A DNA stretch of 64,000 nucleotides, from assembly GCA_023415335.1 (NCBI GenBank), contig JAEZLD010000089.1, positions 4,961 to 68,960 on the forward strand. The letters run 5' to 3'. The translations under genes and the position numbers were made by a program. This document shows, one piece after another, positions 33,411-43,688 of this stretch (within the stretch, counting starts at the first letter, position 1; each line of letters opens with the position of its first letter). The stretch is from Bacillota bacterium. Its GTDB lineage: Bacteria > Bacillota > Clostridia > Clostridiales > Caloramatoraceae. The notes beneath the pieces were generated by a model. The model saw nothing but the letters and a program-made list of their open reading frames with translations. It made no database searches and was not told the origin of the DNA.

Positions 33411-35525
33411 TTATTCGTCTTTATCGGTTTTTTCCTCTGTTTCCTTCTTGATGGCATCCTTCCTTGAAAGGTTTATCCTGCCCTGATTGTCAATTTCAGT
33501 TACTTTTACAAGTACTTCGTCTCCAACGTTAACTACGTCTTCAACCTTTGCAACCCTCTCATGGGCAAGCTTAGAAATGTGAACCAAACCTTCCTTGCCA
33601 GGAAGCACCTCAACAAAGGCTCCGAAGTTTGTAACCCTGGTAACCTTTCCGAGATAAATTTCACCAGGCTCAACTTCCTTTACAATGCCTTCAATTATCT
33701 TCTGTGCCCTTTTTCCGCTTTCGCCATCAGGAGCACATATAAATACTCTTCCATCGTCCTCTATGTCTATCTTAACTCCTGTATCAGCAATTATCTTGTT
33801 AATTACCTTTCCACCAGAGCCAATTACATCCCTTATCTTGTCAGGATCTATATTCATAGATATTATTCTTGGAGCATACTTAGAAAGTTCCTTCCTAGGC
33901 TCTGATATAGTACCATTCATCTGGTCAAGGAGAACAAGCCTTGCCCTTCTGGCCTGGTCTATAGCCTTTCTGATAACCTCATTTGGAAGTCCCTTTATCT
34001 TTGTATCTACCTGAATAGCTGTAATTCCATTAACAGTTCCAGCAACCTTAAAGTCCATATCTCCAAAGAAATCCTCTATTCCCTGAATATCCGTAAGAAT
34101 CTGCATCTGTGATAGGTCTTCACTGGTTACAAGTCCCATAGCTATACCAGCAACAGGTCTCTTAATTGGAACTCCTGCATCCATAAGAGCAAGGGTGCTT
34201 GCACATACACTGGCCTGTGATGTAGAGCCATTGGAGCTTATTACCTCTGAAACCAGTCTTATGGTATACGGAAAATCATTTTCTGATGGTATAACTGGCT
34301 CAAGTGCCCTTTCTGCCAGTGCGCCATGTCCTATTTCTCTTCTGCCAGGTCCCCTCATAGGTCTTGCTTCACCTGTGCTGTATGGCGGGAAATTATAGTG
34401 ATGTATGTATCTCTTGAATTCCTCATCTCCAAGTCCGTCAAGCACCTGTACATCTCCTAAAGGTCCAAGGGTAGCAACGGTAAGCACCTGTGTTTGTCCC
34501 CTTTGGAACATTCCTGAGCCATGAGTTCTTGAAAGTATGCCAACCTCAGAATAAAGTGGCCTTATTTCCTCAAACTGTCTGCCATCAGGTCTGCGTTTCT
34601 CCTCTAATATCATCCTTCTTACATGTTCCTTCTGAAGCTTGTAGATGGACTCATCTATATCCTTTTCAGAATCAGGGAAAGCTTCTGCAAAGTGTTCGAA
34701 TGCCTCCTGCTTTATAAGATCAGTTGCATTCTGCCTCTCCTCCCTGTCTGTCAGCTTAAATGCTTCTGTAAGCCTGTCGTCAGCAAATTTGCTTACTGCT
34801 TCAAAGATTTCATCAGGTACATGATGAAGCTCTGGTACCTTCTTTTCCTTACCTGCCTTTGCCATAACCTCCTCTTGGAAGGATATGAACTCCTGGCATG
34901 CCTCAAAGCCATACATAATTGCGTCATACATTACGTCCTCAGGTATCTCCTGCCCGCCTGCTTCAATCATCATAACTCTCTCCTTGGTTGAACATACAAC
35001 CAGGTGAAGGTCACTCTTTTCCCTCTGCTCTGAGGTAGGATTTGTAACAAACTGTCCGTCAATCCTTCCTACAACCACACAGGAAACCGGACCTTGAAAT
35101 GGAATGTCTGATATGCTCAGTGCAAGAGATGCACCATTCATTGCCAAAGTCTCTGGCGGTGTGTCTGTATCTACTGACATAACAGTACATACTATCTGTA
35201 CGTCATTAAAGTATCCCTTTGGGAATAATGGCCTAATTGGTCTGTCTATAGCTCTAGCTGACAGTATGGCCTTTTCTGTAGGCTTACCCTCTCTTTTTAT
35301 GAAGCCTCCTGGTATTTTACCAACTGAATAAAGTCTTTCCTCGTACTCTACGCTTAGAGGAAAAAAATCGATACCTTCCCTTGGCTCTGCAGACGAGTTA
35401 ACATTTACGAGTACTGTAGTGTCACCATAGCTAAGCATTACTGAGCCATTAGATAGCTGTGCATACTTGCCTACATCAGCCTTCAGCTTATGTCCTGCAA
35501 AGGTAGTCTCAAAAACTTGATGCAT
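33411..35525 (-). CDS. pnp: Polyribonucleotide nucleotidyltransferase (PNPase)
   Basis: PNPase degrades RNA 3' to 5' with phosphate. Two RNase PH-like domains are visible (N-terminal [26 protein letters not shown] and second core [28 protein letters not shown] with [15 protein letters not shown]). They are followed by the KH domain ([27 protein letters not shown]) and S1 domain ([31 protein letters not shown]). The length of 704 residues is normal. The RBS AAGGAGG has 8-nt spacing. It follows rpsO, the common rpsO-pnp pairing, but the 186-bp gap contains an rpsO terminator and an apparent promoter. Confidence 0.98.
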   Translation of the reverse strand: MHQVFETTFAGHKLKADVGKYAQLSNGSVMLSYGDTTVLVNVNSSAEPREGIDFFPLSVEYEERLYSVGKIPGGFIKREGKPTEKAILSARAIDRPIRPLFPKGYFNDVQIVCTVMSVDTDTPPETLAMNGASLALSISDIPFQGPVSCVVVGRIDGQFVTNPTSEQREKSDLHLVVCSTKERVMMIEAGGQEIPEDVMYDAIMYGFEACQEFISFQEEVMAKAGKEKKVPELHHVPDEIFEAVSKFADDRLTEAFKLTDREERQNATDLIKQEAFEHFAEAFPDSEKDIDESIYKLQKEHVRRMILEEKRRPDGRQFEEIRPLYSEVGILSRTHGSGMFQRGQTQVLTVATLGPLGDVQVLDGLGDEEFKRYIHHYNFPPYSTGEARPMRGPGRREIGHGALAERALEPVIPSENDFPYTIRLVSEVISSNGSTSQASVCASTLALMDAGVPIKRPVAGIAMGLVTSEDLSQMQILTDIQGIEDFFGDMDFKVAGTVNGITAIQVDTKIKGLPNEVIRKAIDQARRARLVLLDQMNGTISEPRKELSKYAPRIISMNIDPDKIRDVIGSGGKVINKIIADTGVKIDIEDDGRVFICAPDGESGKRAQKIIEGIVKEVEPGEIYLGKVTRVTNFGAFVEVLPGKEGLVHISKLAHERVAKVEDVVNVGDEVLVKVTEIDNQGRINLSRKDAIKKETEEKTDKDE

Positions 35526-35615
35526 TAATTGGCCTCCTTTCGTTTAGCCTTATTTTTCTTTCTTTTATTATGTATTATGTCTTTTTTACATGCATTTAAA
35601 ACATAATACGTCTAT

Positions 35616-35624
35616 ATTATACCA
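35616..35624 (-). promoter_or_regulatory. Extended -10 promoter for pnp
   Basis: On the minus strand TGGTATAAT is an extended -10 element about 90 nt before the pnp start, without a good -35. The surrounding DNA has ATAATAC/GTATTAT inverted repeats that could fold in the leader. Confidence 0.5.
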
Positions 35625-35686
35625 TAATAATATTATGTATTGTTCAATATTTTAAAGCCAGTTATCACATTAAATGCAATACAAAA

Positions 35687-35709
35687 ATAGAGCGGCAGTG
35701 CCGCCCTAT
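35687..35709 (-). terminator. Intrinsic terminator after rpsO
   Basis: ATAGGGCGGCA / TGCCGCTCTAT stem on the minus strand, followed by TTTTTG, abutting the rpsO stop. It separates rpsO from the pnp promoter. Confidence 0.88.
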
Positions 35710-35711
35710 CC

Positions 35712-35978
35712 TTATTTTCTGATTCCAAGGTCTTTAATGAGATTACGGTATGTCTCTATATCTGTATCTATAAGATAATTCAGAAGACCCCTTCTCTGTC
35801 CAATCATTTTGTAAAGACCCCTTCTTGAGTGATGGTCCTTCTTATGGGTCCTAAGATGATCTGTCAGATGGTTGATTCTATCTGTAAGGATAGCAATCTG
35901 AACCTCAGGTGAACCAGTGTCGCCTTCATGTCTGGCATACTTCTTAATGATCTCTTGCTTTGTCATTCTCTCTTCCAT
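35712..35978 (-). CDS. rpsO: 30S ribosomal protein S15
   Basis: S15 binds the central domain of 16S rRNA early in 30S assembly. The 88-residue sequence carries the family signature [53 protein letters not shown]. The RBS is AGGAGGTG, and [10 protein letters not shown] is the chosen start. It lies between ribF and pnp, the conserved truB-ribF-rpsO-pnp order. A 117-bp upstream leader may carry autoregulatory structure, but no specific motif was recognised. Confidence 0.98.
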   Translation of the reverse strand: MEERMTKQEIIKKYARHEGDTGSPEVQIAILTDRINHLTDHLRTHKKDHHSRRGLYKMIGQRRGLLNYLIDTDIETYRNLIKDLGIRK

Positions 35979-36095
35979 TTATTACACCTCCTATTTTTAT
36001 AATCGCCCTAAGCTAGGTATACGTCGGAGAATCGTGATACTTAGCAAAAGGTTCAACACGTGATATTATATCAGATATAATATTTATTGTAAACA

Positions 36096-37025
36096 CTATT
36101 CTTTATTAACATCAAAATATTTCTCTGCAGTCTTCATGTCACTGAAAACCTGCTTTTTCAGTTCATCCTCTGTGTTAAACCTTTCTTCAGGCCTTACGAA
36201 CTTAAGGAACTCTGTTTTTATACTCTTACCATATAATTTACCATTAAAGTCCAGTAAAAATATTTCAATGCACCTTCTCCTTCCTTCAAAGGTTGGCGCA
36301 TATCCAACATTGCATATGGAGTTGTACCTTGTGTTGTTTATATATGTGTATGTTATATAAATGCCATCTCTTATGGCCATATTATCTCCTATATATAGAT
36401 TGGCTGTAGGAAAGCCAAGGCTGCTTCCCTTTCCCTCCCCATGCTCTACAATGCCTGAGTAAAAATATCTATATCCAAGAAGCTTGCTGGCTTCTTCAAC
36501 CTGTCCATTCATAAGCTTTTCCCTGATTACTGTGCTGGATACCTCATGTCCTTCACACCTCACAGGTTCAAATATCTTTAGCTCATAGCCAAATTTATTT
36601 TTATTGTTCTCTAGCATTATTCCATTACCACTACCATATTTACCGAAGCTGTAATTATAACCACATATAAGCATACGGGCATTGAGCTTTTCAGTTAAGA
36701 AGGAAAGAAATATTTCTCCATCCGTCATGGCAAAATCCTTGGTAAACTTAAGGTATATAAGGTAATCCACCCCCATACCTTCTATAACAGACGCTTTTAT
36801 GTTGTTATCCATTATAATTACAGGGTGGGTATCAGGTGCTATAACTGACATGGGAAGCACATCAAATGTAACCACAGCGCTTTTTATTCCCTTTTTCCTA
36901 GCACTCCTTACACTCTCCTTAATCAAAGCCTGATGTCCCAAATGTACTCCATCAAATGTTCCAAGTGCAACACAGGTTTCATCCTCTAGCTTAATATTTT
37001 CCATCTTCTCGTTTATTATAACCAT
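36096..37025 (-). CDS. ribF: Bifunctional riboflavin kinase/FAD synthetase
   Basis: RibF converts riboflavin to FMN and then FAD. The N-terminal adenylyltransferase domain has GTFDGVHLGHQALI (the HxGH nucleotide-binding motif) and ICGYNYSFGKYGSG. The C-terminal flavokinase domain has GEGKGSSLGFPTANL, DGIYITY and IEIFLLDFNGKLYGK. The length of 309 residues is normal. The RBS AGGAGG is upstream of ATG. It follows truB by 9 bp, the usual pairing. No FMN riboswitch was seen upstream. Confidence 0.97.
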   Translation of the reverse strand: MVIINEKMENIKLEDETCVALGTFDGVHLGHQALIKESVRSARKKGIKSAVVTFDVLPMSVIAPDTHPVIIMDNNIKASVIEGMGVDYLIYLKFTKDFAMTDGEIFLSFLTEKLNARMLICGYNYSFGKYGSGNGIMLENNKNKFGYELKIFEPVRCEGHEVSSTVIREKLMNGQVEEASKLLGYRYFYSGIVEHGEGKGSSLGFPTANLYIGDNMAIRDGIYITYTYINNTRYNSICNVGYAPTFEGRRRCIEIFLLDFNGKLYGKSIKTEFLKFVRPEERFNTEDELKKQVFSDMKTAEKYFDVNKE

Positions 37026-37034
37026 GAGAACCTC

Positions 37035-37904
37035 CTAAACCATAAGCTTCTCTATATAAAGCCTTGAAGCCTTAATTCTTCCTATGGCAGTAAAGCTGGC
37101 AGGTCTTATATATACCTTAACCAGCTCATCCTCATCAAATCCATCCTGATTTATTTTGAGTGAGTTACCATTAAGAATGTATTTTGATACCCCTTCTTCT
37201 AAGTATATATCCTTCATATCAAGTGCAAAGCTAGAATCCACCAGCATAGAATCTACATCATTTGAGGCAATTTCCTCTAATGTATATGCATTATCAATGA
37301 TGAACCTTCCTGTCCTTGTTCTTAAAAGGAAGCTCATATACCCCTTGGTTCCTAACATATTTCCCACATCATTACATATAGACCTGATATATGTTCCCTT
37401 AGAACATTCAATCCTTAGCATTATTCTCGGTAATTCAAAGGATATGAGCTCTATATCATATATGGTTACCCTTCTGCTTGGCACCTTAACATCCTTACCC
37501 TGCCTGGCTAAATCGTATGCCCTGACTCCATTTATTTTCACTGCTGAGTAAGCAGGTGGCACCTGGGTTATATCGCCCTTAAAGGATTCTAGAGCTAACA
37601 GCAAGTCCTCTTTACATATGCTGCTACAATCTAAATCCTTAGGGTACAGAAACTCTCCATACTTATCATAAGTGTCAGTGGCATTCCCTAGTGTAAGCTC
37701 GCATATGTATTCTTTCCTATCATTCATAATAAAGTCCACAACCTTAGTGGATTTACCTATGCATATAGGAAGAACCCCTGCTGCTCCCGGATCAAGGGTT
37801 CCCGTGTGTCCTATTTTTTTAATACCTGTAACCTTCCTAAGATACCCCACCACATCATGTGAGGTCATTCCTGGAGGCTTTAACACGTTTATTATACCGT
37901 TCAT
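37035..37904 (-). CDS. truB: tRNA pseudouridine(55) synthase TruB
   Basis: TruB makes the near-universal pseudouridine 55 in the T loop of tRNAs. The catalytic Asp lies in GHTGTLDPGAAGVLPICIG, and the KKxGHxGTLDP motif is complete as KKIGHTGTLDP. The RNA-binding segment PPAYSAVKINGVRAYDLAR and the C-terminal PUA-like tail follow. The length of 289 residues is normal. The start overlaps the end of the nrnA gene by 4 bp (ATGA), giving coupled translation. Confidence 0.97.
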   Translation of the reverse strand: MNGIINVLKPPGMTSHDVVGYLRKVTGIKKIGHTGTLDPGAAGVLPICIGKSTKVVDFIMNDRKEYICELTLGNATDTYDKYGEFLYPKDLDCSSICKEDLLLALESFKGDITQVPPAYSAVKINGVRAYDLARQGKDVKVPSRRVTIYDIELISFELPRIMLRIECSKGTYIRSICNDVGNMLGTKGYMSFLLRTRTGRFIIDNAYTLEEIASNDVDSMLVDSSFALDMKDIYLEEGVSKYILNGNSLKINQDGFDEDELVKVYIRPASFTAIGRIKASRLYIEKLMV

Positions 37905-38866
37905 TGGTTTATACCTTCTATGACATCAATCTTTTCTAAAAGGAGCTTTATAGCCTGGTCGAGTGGTTCGTTTATAGTACAACCAGCAGCCCTTACATGA
38001 CCGCCTCCTGAAAAGGCTTCAGCAATCCTTCTCACATCAGCCTTACCTTTAGACCTGAGACTTATCCGACAGGAGCCATTCTCCTTCTGCTTAGCCATAA
38101 TACCTACCTCAGCAGAGTCTATATCTCGTGCATAATTAACAAAATCCTCTGCATCCTCATCTGTTGCACCACAGCATTCAAGCATGCTTCTATCCATATA
38201 TAGTACTGCAACCCTGCCTTCATGATATACCTTCAAGGTTCCAAGCACACAGGCAAGAAGCCTTGATTTGGCAATGCTTCTTTCGTCAAAAAGCCTTGAG
38301 GATATAGACGAAAAGTCTATGCCGGTTTTTAAAAGCTCCCCAGCAATATAGTGGGTTTCAGGACTTGTATTGGAATACCTGAAGCCTCCTGTGTCTGAAG
38401 CTATTGATGTATACAGGCACTGAGCTATGGTTTCGTTTATGTGAACTCCCATATCAACTATAATGCCATACAGTATCTCTCCTACACTTGATGCATAAGG
38501 AAGAACCAGGTTTACCTCTCCGTAGTTATTATTAGTTATATGGTGATCTATGTTAATGCAAAGACCAGAGTCCTCAATTATCCTTTTTAGTCCTCCGCAT
38601 CTGTCTATGTCACCACAATCAAGTACTATCACATTTTCATGCTTCCCCTCAGGGCTTGAAGAGTTTATATCTCCAAAGCCCGGTAGGTATGAATATTTTT
38701 TAGGAAGCTTATCGTCTATAAATACCTGGCACTTTTTCCCTAGCTGTCTTAAGGAATTGTAAAGGGAAAGGGCGGAGCCAATGGCGTCCCCATCAGGGGA
38801 TACATGGGTTACAATAGAAAAGCAGTCTCCATTTTTAAGGCTCGAAACTATCCTCTCTCTATCCAT
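37901..38866 (-). CDS. nrnA: Oligoribonuclease/pAp phosphatase NrnA (DHH family)
   Basis: NrnA degrades nano-RNAs of a few nucleotides and hydrolyses 3'-phosphoadenosine 5'-phosphate. The DHH motifs are clear: THVSPDGDAIGSALSL, VIVLDCGDIDRCG, INIDHHITNNNYGEVN, and the DHHA1 domain ending in GGGHVRAAGCTI. The length of 321 residues is normal. It sits between rbfA and truB, its usual Firmicute position. Its ATG overlaps the stop of rbfA by one base, and its own stop overlaps truB. Confidence 0.95.
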   Translation of the reverse strand: MDRERIVSSLKNGDCFSIVTHVSPDGDAIGSALSLYNSLRQLGKKCQVFIDDKLPKKYSYLPGFGDINSSSPEGKHENVIVLDCGDIDRCGGLKRIIEDSGLCINIDHHITNNNYGEVNLVLPYASSVGEILYGIIVDMGVHINETIAQCLYTSIASDTGGFRYSNTSPETHYIAGELLKTGIDFSSISSRLFDERSIAKSRLLACVLGTLKVYHEGRVAVLYMDRSMLECCGATDEDAEDFVNYARDIDSAEVGIMAKQKENGSCRISLRSKGKADVRRIAEAFSGGGHVRAAGCTINEPLDQAIKLLLEKIDVIEGINQ

Positions 38867-39213
38867 TATTCCTTGTTCACTTCCCTTAGAAGCTCTGATA
38901 TGTGTATACCATGCTCTATGGAATTATCCAGTTCAAACACGGGCTCAGGGATGTAGCGTATCTTTATATGATTTCCTACTTCCTTCCTTATAAATCCTGC
39001 TGCACTCTTAAGCCCTTCAATGCATTTAGCCTTCTCCTCGTCGTTTCCAAAAACACTTACATATACCTTGGCATATCTTAAGTCCCTTGTTACCTCTACT
39101 CCTGTAACAGATGTAAGTATTGGAATCCTGGGATCCTTCAGTTCATTTTGTATGATGTTGCCAATAATACGCTTCATTTCTTCGGATAGCCTGGATTTTC
39201 TGTCTATACTCAT
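38866..39213 (-). CDS. rbfA: 30S ribosome-binding factor RbfA
   Basis: RbfA assists late maturation of the 30S subunit. The small KH-like domain is recognisable: SRLSEEMKRIIGNIIQNELKDPRIPILTSVTGVEVTRDLRYAKVYVSVFGNDEEK, then GLKSAAGFIRKEVGNHIKIRYIPEPVFELDNSIEHGIHI. The length of 115 residues is typical. It lies 12 bp after infB, in the nusA-infB-rbfA-truB operon order found across bacteria. Confidence 0.97.
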   Translation of the reverse strand: MSIDRKSRLSEEMKRIIGNIIQNELKDPRIPILTSVTGVEVTRDLRYAKVYVSVFGNDEEKAKCIEGLKSAAGFIRKEVGNHIKIRYIPEPVFELDNSIEHGIHISELLREVNKE

Positions 39214-39224
39214 GCTAACACCTC

Positions 39225-41402
39225 TTAATCCCGTTTAACTTCTTGCATAGTGTAGCTTTCTATTATGTCACCTTCTTTAATATCGTTGAATCTCTCCAAT
39301 GTTATACCACATTCATAGCCTGCAGCAACCTCTTTCACATCATCCTTGAACCTCTTGAGAGAGCTTATGGAGCCTTCATAGATTACTACACCATTTCTAA
39401 TAATTCTTACACTGTTATTCCTGTTTACCTTACCGTCATCAATATAGCAGCCTGCAATAGTTCCAATTGAAGATACCTTGAAGGTGGTTCTTACCGATAT
39501 TCTTGCTGTAACAACCTCCTTGAATTCAGGATCAAGCATTCCCTTCATAGCTGCTGTAATGTCATCTATTGCATTATAAATAATTCTGTAGGTCTTTATA
39601 TCTACCTGCTCTTTTTCAGCCATCTGCCTTGCCATATTGTCAGGCCTTACATTAAAGCCTATTATGATAGCATTAGATGCTGAAGCCAGCGTAACATCTG
39701 CCTCTGTTATAGCTCCTACACCACCGTGTATAACCCTAACATGTACCTCATCATTGGAAAGCTTTTCAAGGGATTGCTTTACAGCCTCTACAGAGCCCTG
39801 TACATCAGCTTTAACTACCAGATTCAAATCCTTTACCTTGCCCTCCTGTATCTGACTAAACAGGTCTTCCAAGGATACTCTGGCAGTGCTTGCATACTGC
39901 TCTGCTTTAGCCTTATCCCTTCTCAAATCGGCAATCTTTCTTGCGGTTTTGTCATCATCAACACAATAAAGTATATCTCCCGCATTAGGAACCTCAGACA
40001 ATCCCTGAACCTCTACGGGAATGGATGGACCGGCCTTGATTACCTTACGCCCTTTATCGTCTATCATTGCTCTGACTTTTCCAAATGCAGGTCCTGCTAT
40101 TATTGAATCTCCAACCTTCAGCGTCCCCTTTTGTACAAGAACTGTAGCTACAGGTCCTTTACCCTTATCAAGCTCTGCCTCAATTATTATTCCCTTGGCA
40201 GGTCTGTTTGGATTAGCCTTTAGCTCCTGCATTTCTGCTACCAGCAGTACCATTTCCAGAAGGCTGTCGATACCCTCATTTGTCTTGGCTGAAACAGGAA
40301 CACAGATGGTATCTCCACCCCAGTCCTCTGCAAGCAGTCCATGCTCACTAAGCTCCTGCTTTACCCTGTCAGGGTTTGCACCGTGCTTATCCATTTTGTT
40401 GATTGCTACTATTATTGGAACATTCGCTGCCTTTGCATGGTTAATAGCTTCAATAGTCTGTGGCATTACTCCATCATCAGCTGCAACAACAAGTATGGCT
40501 ATGTCCGTTGCTTGTGCTCCTCTTGCCCTCATTGCTGTAAAGGCTTCATGCCCAGGAGTGTCTAAGAATACTATCTCATTATCATTAATATTTACTGTAT
40601 AGGCACCAATATGCTGGGTTATTCCTCCAGCTTCAGATGCAGTAACCCTTGCATGCCTTATAGCATCCAGGAGGGATGTCTTACCATGGTCAACGTGTCC
40701 CATAACTGTCACAACAGGAGGTCTCGACTTAAGCTTATCCTCTGGGTCCTCTATGTCATTTATAAGGATTTCCTCCTTCTCCCTTACAACCTCCTTCTCA
40801 ACTAGTATGTTGTAGCTCTCTGCTATCTTTTCTGCTGTTTCAAAGGATATTTCATGGTTTATGGAGGCCATTATTCCTGACAGGAAAAGCTTCTTGATTA
40901 CCTCTGCAACAGGTTTATTAATCTTCTGTGCAAAATCTCCTACTGTAATCATATCCGGAAGAATAATTTCTCCTAATTCTTCATGATGTTCTGCTCTCTG
41001 GGAATGTGTGTCATGGTTAAAGCTGGTCCGCTTTGTCTTGTCATTTCTTGATCTCTTCCTGTTTTTTTCATTTTTTCTAAAGGTACTATCCTGTTCCTGG
41101 ATAACCTGTTCCTCATATATCTGCACTATGTTTTCCTCTGTGGGTGTTTTCCCGGGCTCCTTGTTGCTGTCAACTTCATCTGCTTTAGTTTCATTAGTCG
41201 CAGAAGGAACGGCACTCCCCTTCTTCTTTCCTTTTTTTAAATCCTCTATAAATTCCATTACTATGTTTGCTTCTTCACCTTCTATAACGCTCATGTGGTT
41301 CTTGGCCGTTATGCCAAATTCGCTTTTGATTAATTCTATCAATTCTTTACTTGACATATTCTCCTGTTTGGCCAATTCATATATTCTAATCTTTGTTGTC
41401 AT
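39225..41402 (-). CDS. infB: Translation initiation factor IF-2
   Basis: IF-2 is the GTPase that delivers initiator tRNA and joins the subunits. The N-terminal IF2N domain ([27 protein letters not shown]) is followed by a short charged linker. A second IF2N segment comes next, and then the G domain with GHVDHGKT at about residue 234, [22 protein letters not shown] and SAKT. Domains II-IV close the protein. The start is ATG 41402 with GGGGG at 8 nt; the GTG at 41411 is too near the RBS. The 725-residue length reflects the short linker typical of clostridia. It overlaps the end of ylxQ by 17 bp. Confidence 0.98.
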   Translation of the reverse strand: MTTKIRIYELAKQENMSSKELIELIKSEFGITAKNHMSVIEGEEANIVMEFIEDLKKGKKKGSAVPSATNETKADEVDSNKEPGKTPTEENIVQIYEEQVIQEQDSTFRKNEKNRKRSRNDKTKRTSFNHDTHSQRAEHHEELGEIILPDMITVGDFAQKINKPVAEVIKKLFLSGIMASINHEISFETAEKIAESYNILVEKEVVREKEEILINDIEDPEDKLKSRPPVVTVMGHVDHGKTSLLDAIRHARVTASEAGGITQHIGAYTVNINDNEIVFLDTPGHEAFTAMRARGAQATDIAILVVAADDGVMPQTIEAINHAKAANVPIIVAINKMDKHGANPDRVKQELSEHGLLAEDWGGDTICVPVSAKTNEGIDSLLEMVLLVAEMQELKANPNRPAKGIIIEAELDKGKGPVATVLVQKGTLKVGDSIIAGPAFGKVRAMIDDKGRKVIKAGPSIPVEVQGLSEVPNAGDILYCVDDDKTARKIADLRRDKAKAEQYASTARVSLEDLFSQIQEGKVKDLNLVVKADVQGSVEAVKQSLEKLSNDEVHVRVIHGGVGAITEADVTLASASNAIIIGFNVRPDNMARQMAEKEQVDIKTYRIIYNAIDDITAAMKGMLDPEFKEVVTARISVRTTFKVSSIGTIAGCYIDDGKVNRNNSVRIIRNGVVIYEGSISSLKRFKDDVKEVAAGYECGITLERFNDIKEGDIIESYTMQEVKRD

Positions 41403-41721
41403 TACTTTCACCCCCGTTTTGATTGTTTAGCTTACTAAGAAACCCCTTGGACAGATTTCCATCACGTATGGAAATCACTGCTCTTTCTCCTTTTCCGATT
41501 GAGCCTCCAAGGCCTTCCTTAGTACCGAAATATATATATTCAACGCTATGATGCTTTGCCATGTTCTCAAAGCGTTTCCTTGTGTTTTCACTGCAATCCT
41601 CCGCAATTACAAGAAGCTTGCAGTAATGTTTCTTTATGTCTCTCTCTACAGTGTCATCTCCTGAGGATATAAGCCCTGACTTTTGAATTAGGCCTAGAAA
41701 TGAATAAATTTTATCTTGCAT
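41386..41721 (-). CDS. ylxQ: YlxQ, L7Ae/L30e/S12e family RNA-binding protein
   Basis: This small L7Ae-like protein binds kink-turn-type RNA and probably works in ribosome assembly or function. Recognisable family segments are [49 protein letters not shown] and [13 protein letters not shown]. The start used is ATG 41721 (MQDKIYSF); the GTG at 41733 would add four residues and neither has a strong RBS. It overlaps ylxR upstream and infB downstream, so the nusA-ylxR-ylxQ-infB segment is tightly coupled. Confidence 0.9.
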   Translation of the reverse strand: MQDKIYSFLGLIQKSGLISSGDDTVERDIKKHYCKLLVIAEDCSENTRKRFENMAKHHSVEYIYFGTKEGLGGSIGKGERAVISIRDGNLSKGFLSKLNNQNGGESNDNKD

Positions 41722-41980
41722 TGTTAAGCTCACTTCTCAGCTTATCATATATCTGATCATCTATCTTTGTTTCAAAGCTTTTCTCAAATCGTCTGGCTTT
41801 TATAGCCTTTTCCAGACATTCAGAGTTTCTGCATATATAGGCTCCTCTTCCCTGAGCCTTTCCCTTAAGGTCAATGCTTATTTCTCCATCTGTTCCCTTA
41901 ACTACCCTGATAAGCTCTTTTTTAGGCTTCATTTCCTGGCAGCCAAGGCACATCCTCTGTGGAATTTTCTTAGGCTTCAT
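41711..41980 (-). CDS. ylxR: YlxR/RnpM family RNA-binding protein
   Basis: The 89-residue DUF448 protein has the conserved RMCLGCQEMKPKKELIRVVKG, with its CxxC, and the GRGAYICRNSECLEKAIKARRFEKSF motif. YlxR binds RNA. In Bacillus the homologue (RnpM) was reported to interact with RNase P. It overlaps the nusA stop by 11 bp, the usual arrangement in the nusA-infB operon. Confidence 0.95.
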   Translation of the reverse strand: MKPKKIPQRMCLGCQEMKPKKELIRVVKGTDGEISIDLKGKAQGRGAYICRNSECLEKAIKARRFEKSFETKIDDQIYDKLRSELNNAR

Positions 41981-43046
41981 TACCTTCCTCTCCTTCTGTA
42001 GCTTCCTCTTCAGCTGATGCGGCCTGGCTCTGGCTCTTTATGTCTATCTTCCAGCCTGTTAGCTTTGCAGCAAGCCTGGCATTCTGTCCTTCCTTTCCTA
42101 TGGCAAGTGAAAGCTGGAAATCAGGAACTACTACCCTTGCACTCTTTTCCTCCTCATTAACCCTTACACTGACCACCTTGGCCGGGCTAAGTGCATTGGC
42201 TATAAATACCTCAGGGTCCTTATCCCATTTTACTATATCAATCTTCTCTCCCTTAAGCTCAGTAACTACGTTCTGTACCCTGGCGCCTCTTGGTCCTACA
42301 CAGGCACCTGTTGCATCCACATCCTCATTCTTGGAAAATACTGCAATTTTAGTCCTTGAGCCTGCCTCTCTGGATATGCTCTTTATCTCCACGGTTCCAT
42401 CGAATATTTCGGGAACCTCCAGTTCAAACAGCCTTTTAACTAGTCCTGGATGTGTTCTGGATATGAGTATGTTAGGTCCCTTGGTGGTCCACTTGACCTC
42501 AACCACAAAGAATTTTAGCATGTCTCCGTGGTTGTACTCCTCTCCGTTCATCTGTTCAGATGGAGTAAGCATTGCCTCCATTCTTCCTAAATCCACCAGC
42601 ACACTTTGCTTTTCCTTTTTCTGTACTACACCAGTAATAAGGTCGTTTTCTTTTTCCACATATTCCTTATATACTATCTGTCTTTCTGCTTCCCTGATCT
42701 TTTGTACTACATTCTGCTTTACATTCTGGGCTGCAACTCTTCCAAAATCCTTTGTTGCAATTTCAATGTCTACAGTATCTCCTATTTCATAGGACACGTT
42801 AATATGTTTTGCATCTTCAAGACTTATTTCCAAGTTCTCGTCCTGCACCTCTTCGGCAACCGTCTTTTGGGCATATATATGTATATCCCCTGTATTTCTG
42901 TTTACAATAACTTTAGTGTTAATTCCATAGTTTTTCTTATAAGCGGCTGCCAGTGAGGATTCAAGGGCTCCAAATACCAATTCCTTGTCTATGCCCTTTT
43001 CCTTAACAATCTCTCCTAAAGCCTCGATTAACTCACCCGCATTCAT
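41970..43046 (-). CDS. nusA: Transcription termination/antitermination protein NusA
   Basis: NusA binds RNA polymerase and nascent RNA to affect pausing and termination. The N-terminal polymerase-binding domain (ELIEALGEIVKEKGIDKELVFGALESSLAAAYKKNYG) leads to S1 (ITGVVQKKEKQSVLVDLG). KH1 (RTKIAVFSKNEDVDATGACVGPRGARVQNVVTELKGEKIDIVKW) and KH2 (LAIGKEGQNARLAAKLTGWKIDIKS) follow. The length of 358 residues is the Gram-positive type, lacking the C-terminal acidic repeats of E. coli. The tail is acidic (EEEATEGEEGNE). Confidence 0.97.
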   Translation of the reverse strand: MNAGELIEALGEIVKEKGIDKELVFGALESSLAAAYKKNYGINTKVIVNRNTGDIHIYAQKTVAEEVQDENLEISLEDAKHINVSYEIGDTVDIEIATKDFGRVAAQNVKQNVVQKIREAERQIVYKEYVEKENDLITGVVQKKEKQSVLVDLGRMEAMLTPSEQMNGEEYNHGDMLKFFVVEVKWTTKGPNILISRTHPGLVKRLFELEVPEIFDGTVEIKSISREAGSRTKIAVFSKNEDVDATGACVGPRGARVQNVVTELKGEKIDIVKWDKDPEVFIANALSPAKVVSVRVNEEEKSARVVVPDFQLSLAIGKEGQNARLAAKLTGWKIDIKSQSQAASAEEEATEGEEGNEA

Positions 43047-43048
43047 TT

Positions 43049-43516
43049 TTAAACCTCCTGTTTTTCATTTAATCTTACAGATAATACCTTTTCTCTTTCA
43101 ATAGGAATCAACTGACCCTTTACATTAATCATTATTTTGCCGTCTTCAAGCCCTATAAGCTTTCCAACGAACTCTGTTTTATCCCTTACCTTGGAGTCCA
43201 GCATCATATGTACCTGACTTCCCTTATACCTTTCAAAGTCTTCATCCTTTTTTATCAGCCTGTCTGGACCCGGAGAGGATACCTCAAAATAATCTACCAG
43301 CCCCTCAGGAAGTACATCATCGATTTTTTCATTTAATGGTTTTGTTACGTTCACACAATCCTCCATGCTCACGCCACCTTCTTTATCAATGTACACCCTC
43401 AGATACCATTCACCTTCTTCCTCAACGAGTTCAGCACCTACAAGCTGGCAGCCATACTGCACTGCTATAGGCTCTGCCAGCTCCTCAACATTCTTCTCTA
43501 TATTAAACTTATCCAT
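43049..43516 (-). CDS. rimP: Ribosome maturation factor RimP
   Basis: RimP is needed for efficient 30S maturation around S12. Family segments: CQLVGAELVEEEGEWYLRVYIDKEGGVSMEDCVNVTKPLNEKID and YFEVSSPGPDRLIKKDEDFERYKGSQVHM. The C-terminal SH3-like domain follows with IEREKVLSVRL. The length of 155 residues is normal. It ends 2 bp before nusA and starts this operon. In Bacillus, polC lies just upstream of rimP; here the upstream neighbour is ispG with a hairpin between them. Confidence 0.95.
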   Translation of the reverse strand: MDKFNIEKNVEELAEPIAVQYGCQLVGAELVEEEGEWYLRVYIDKEGGVSMEDCVNVTKPLNEKIDDVLPEGLVDYFEVSSPGPDRLIKKDEDFERYKGSQVHMMLDSKVRDKTEFVGKLIGLEDGKIMINVKGQLIPIEREKVLSVRLNEKQEV

Positions 43517-43583
43517 ATTATGGCCTCCTTAATCCTTTTTTCTATTATTTGTATTAATTGAGGAGTTATACTGCTGCAAAAGC

Positions 43584-43607
43584 AAAGAGTGGGTAATCCC
43601 ACTCTTT
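43584..43607 (-). terminator. Terminator hairpin after ispG
   Basis: A perfect 10-bp stem (AAAGAGTGGG / CCCACTCTTT) with loop TAAT, followed by GCTTTTGC on the minus strand, lies between ispG and rimP. The T-run is short. Confidence 0.75.
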
Positions 43608-43688
43608 GTCAAAATCACATATTAAGCACCTAATTTAAAGTATACCAAACATTACATTATTTTGCAAGGTATACGGTAAGTAGCTATG

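Noticed and set aside
43517..43688. Absence of polC between ispG and rimP compared with Bacillus
   Set aside because: I am not sure that clostridia keep polC here, so the absence was not reported as unusual.
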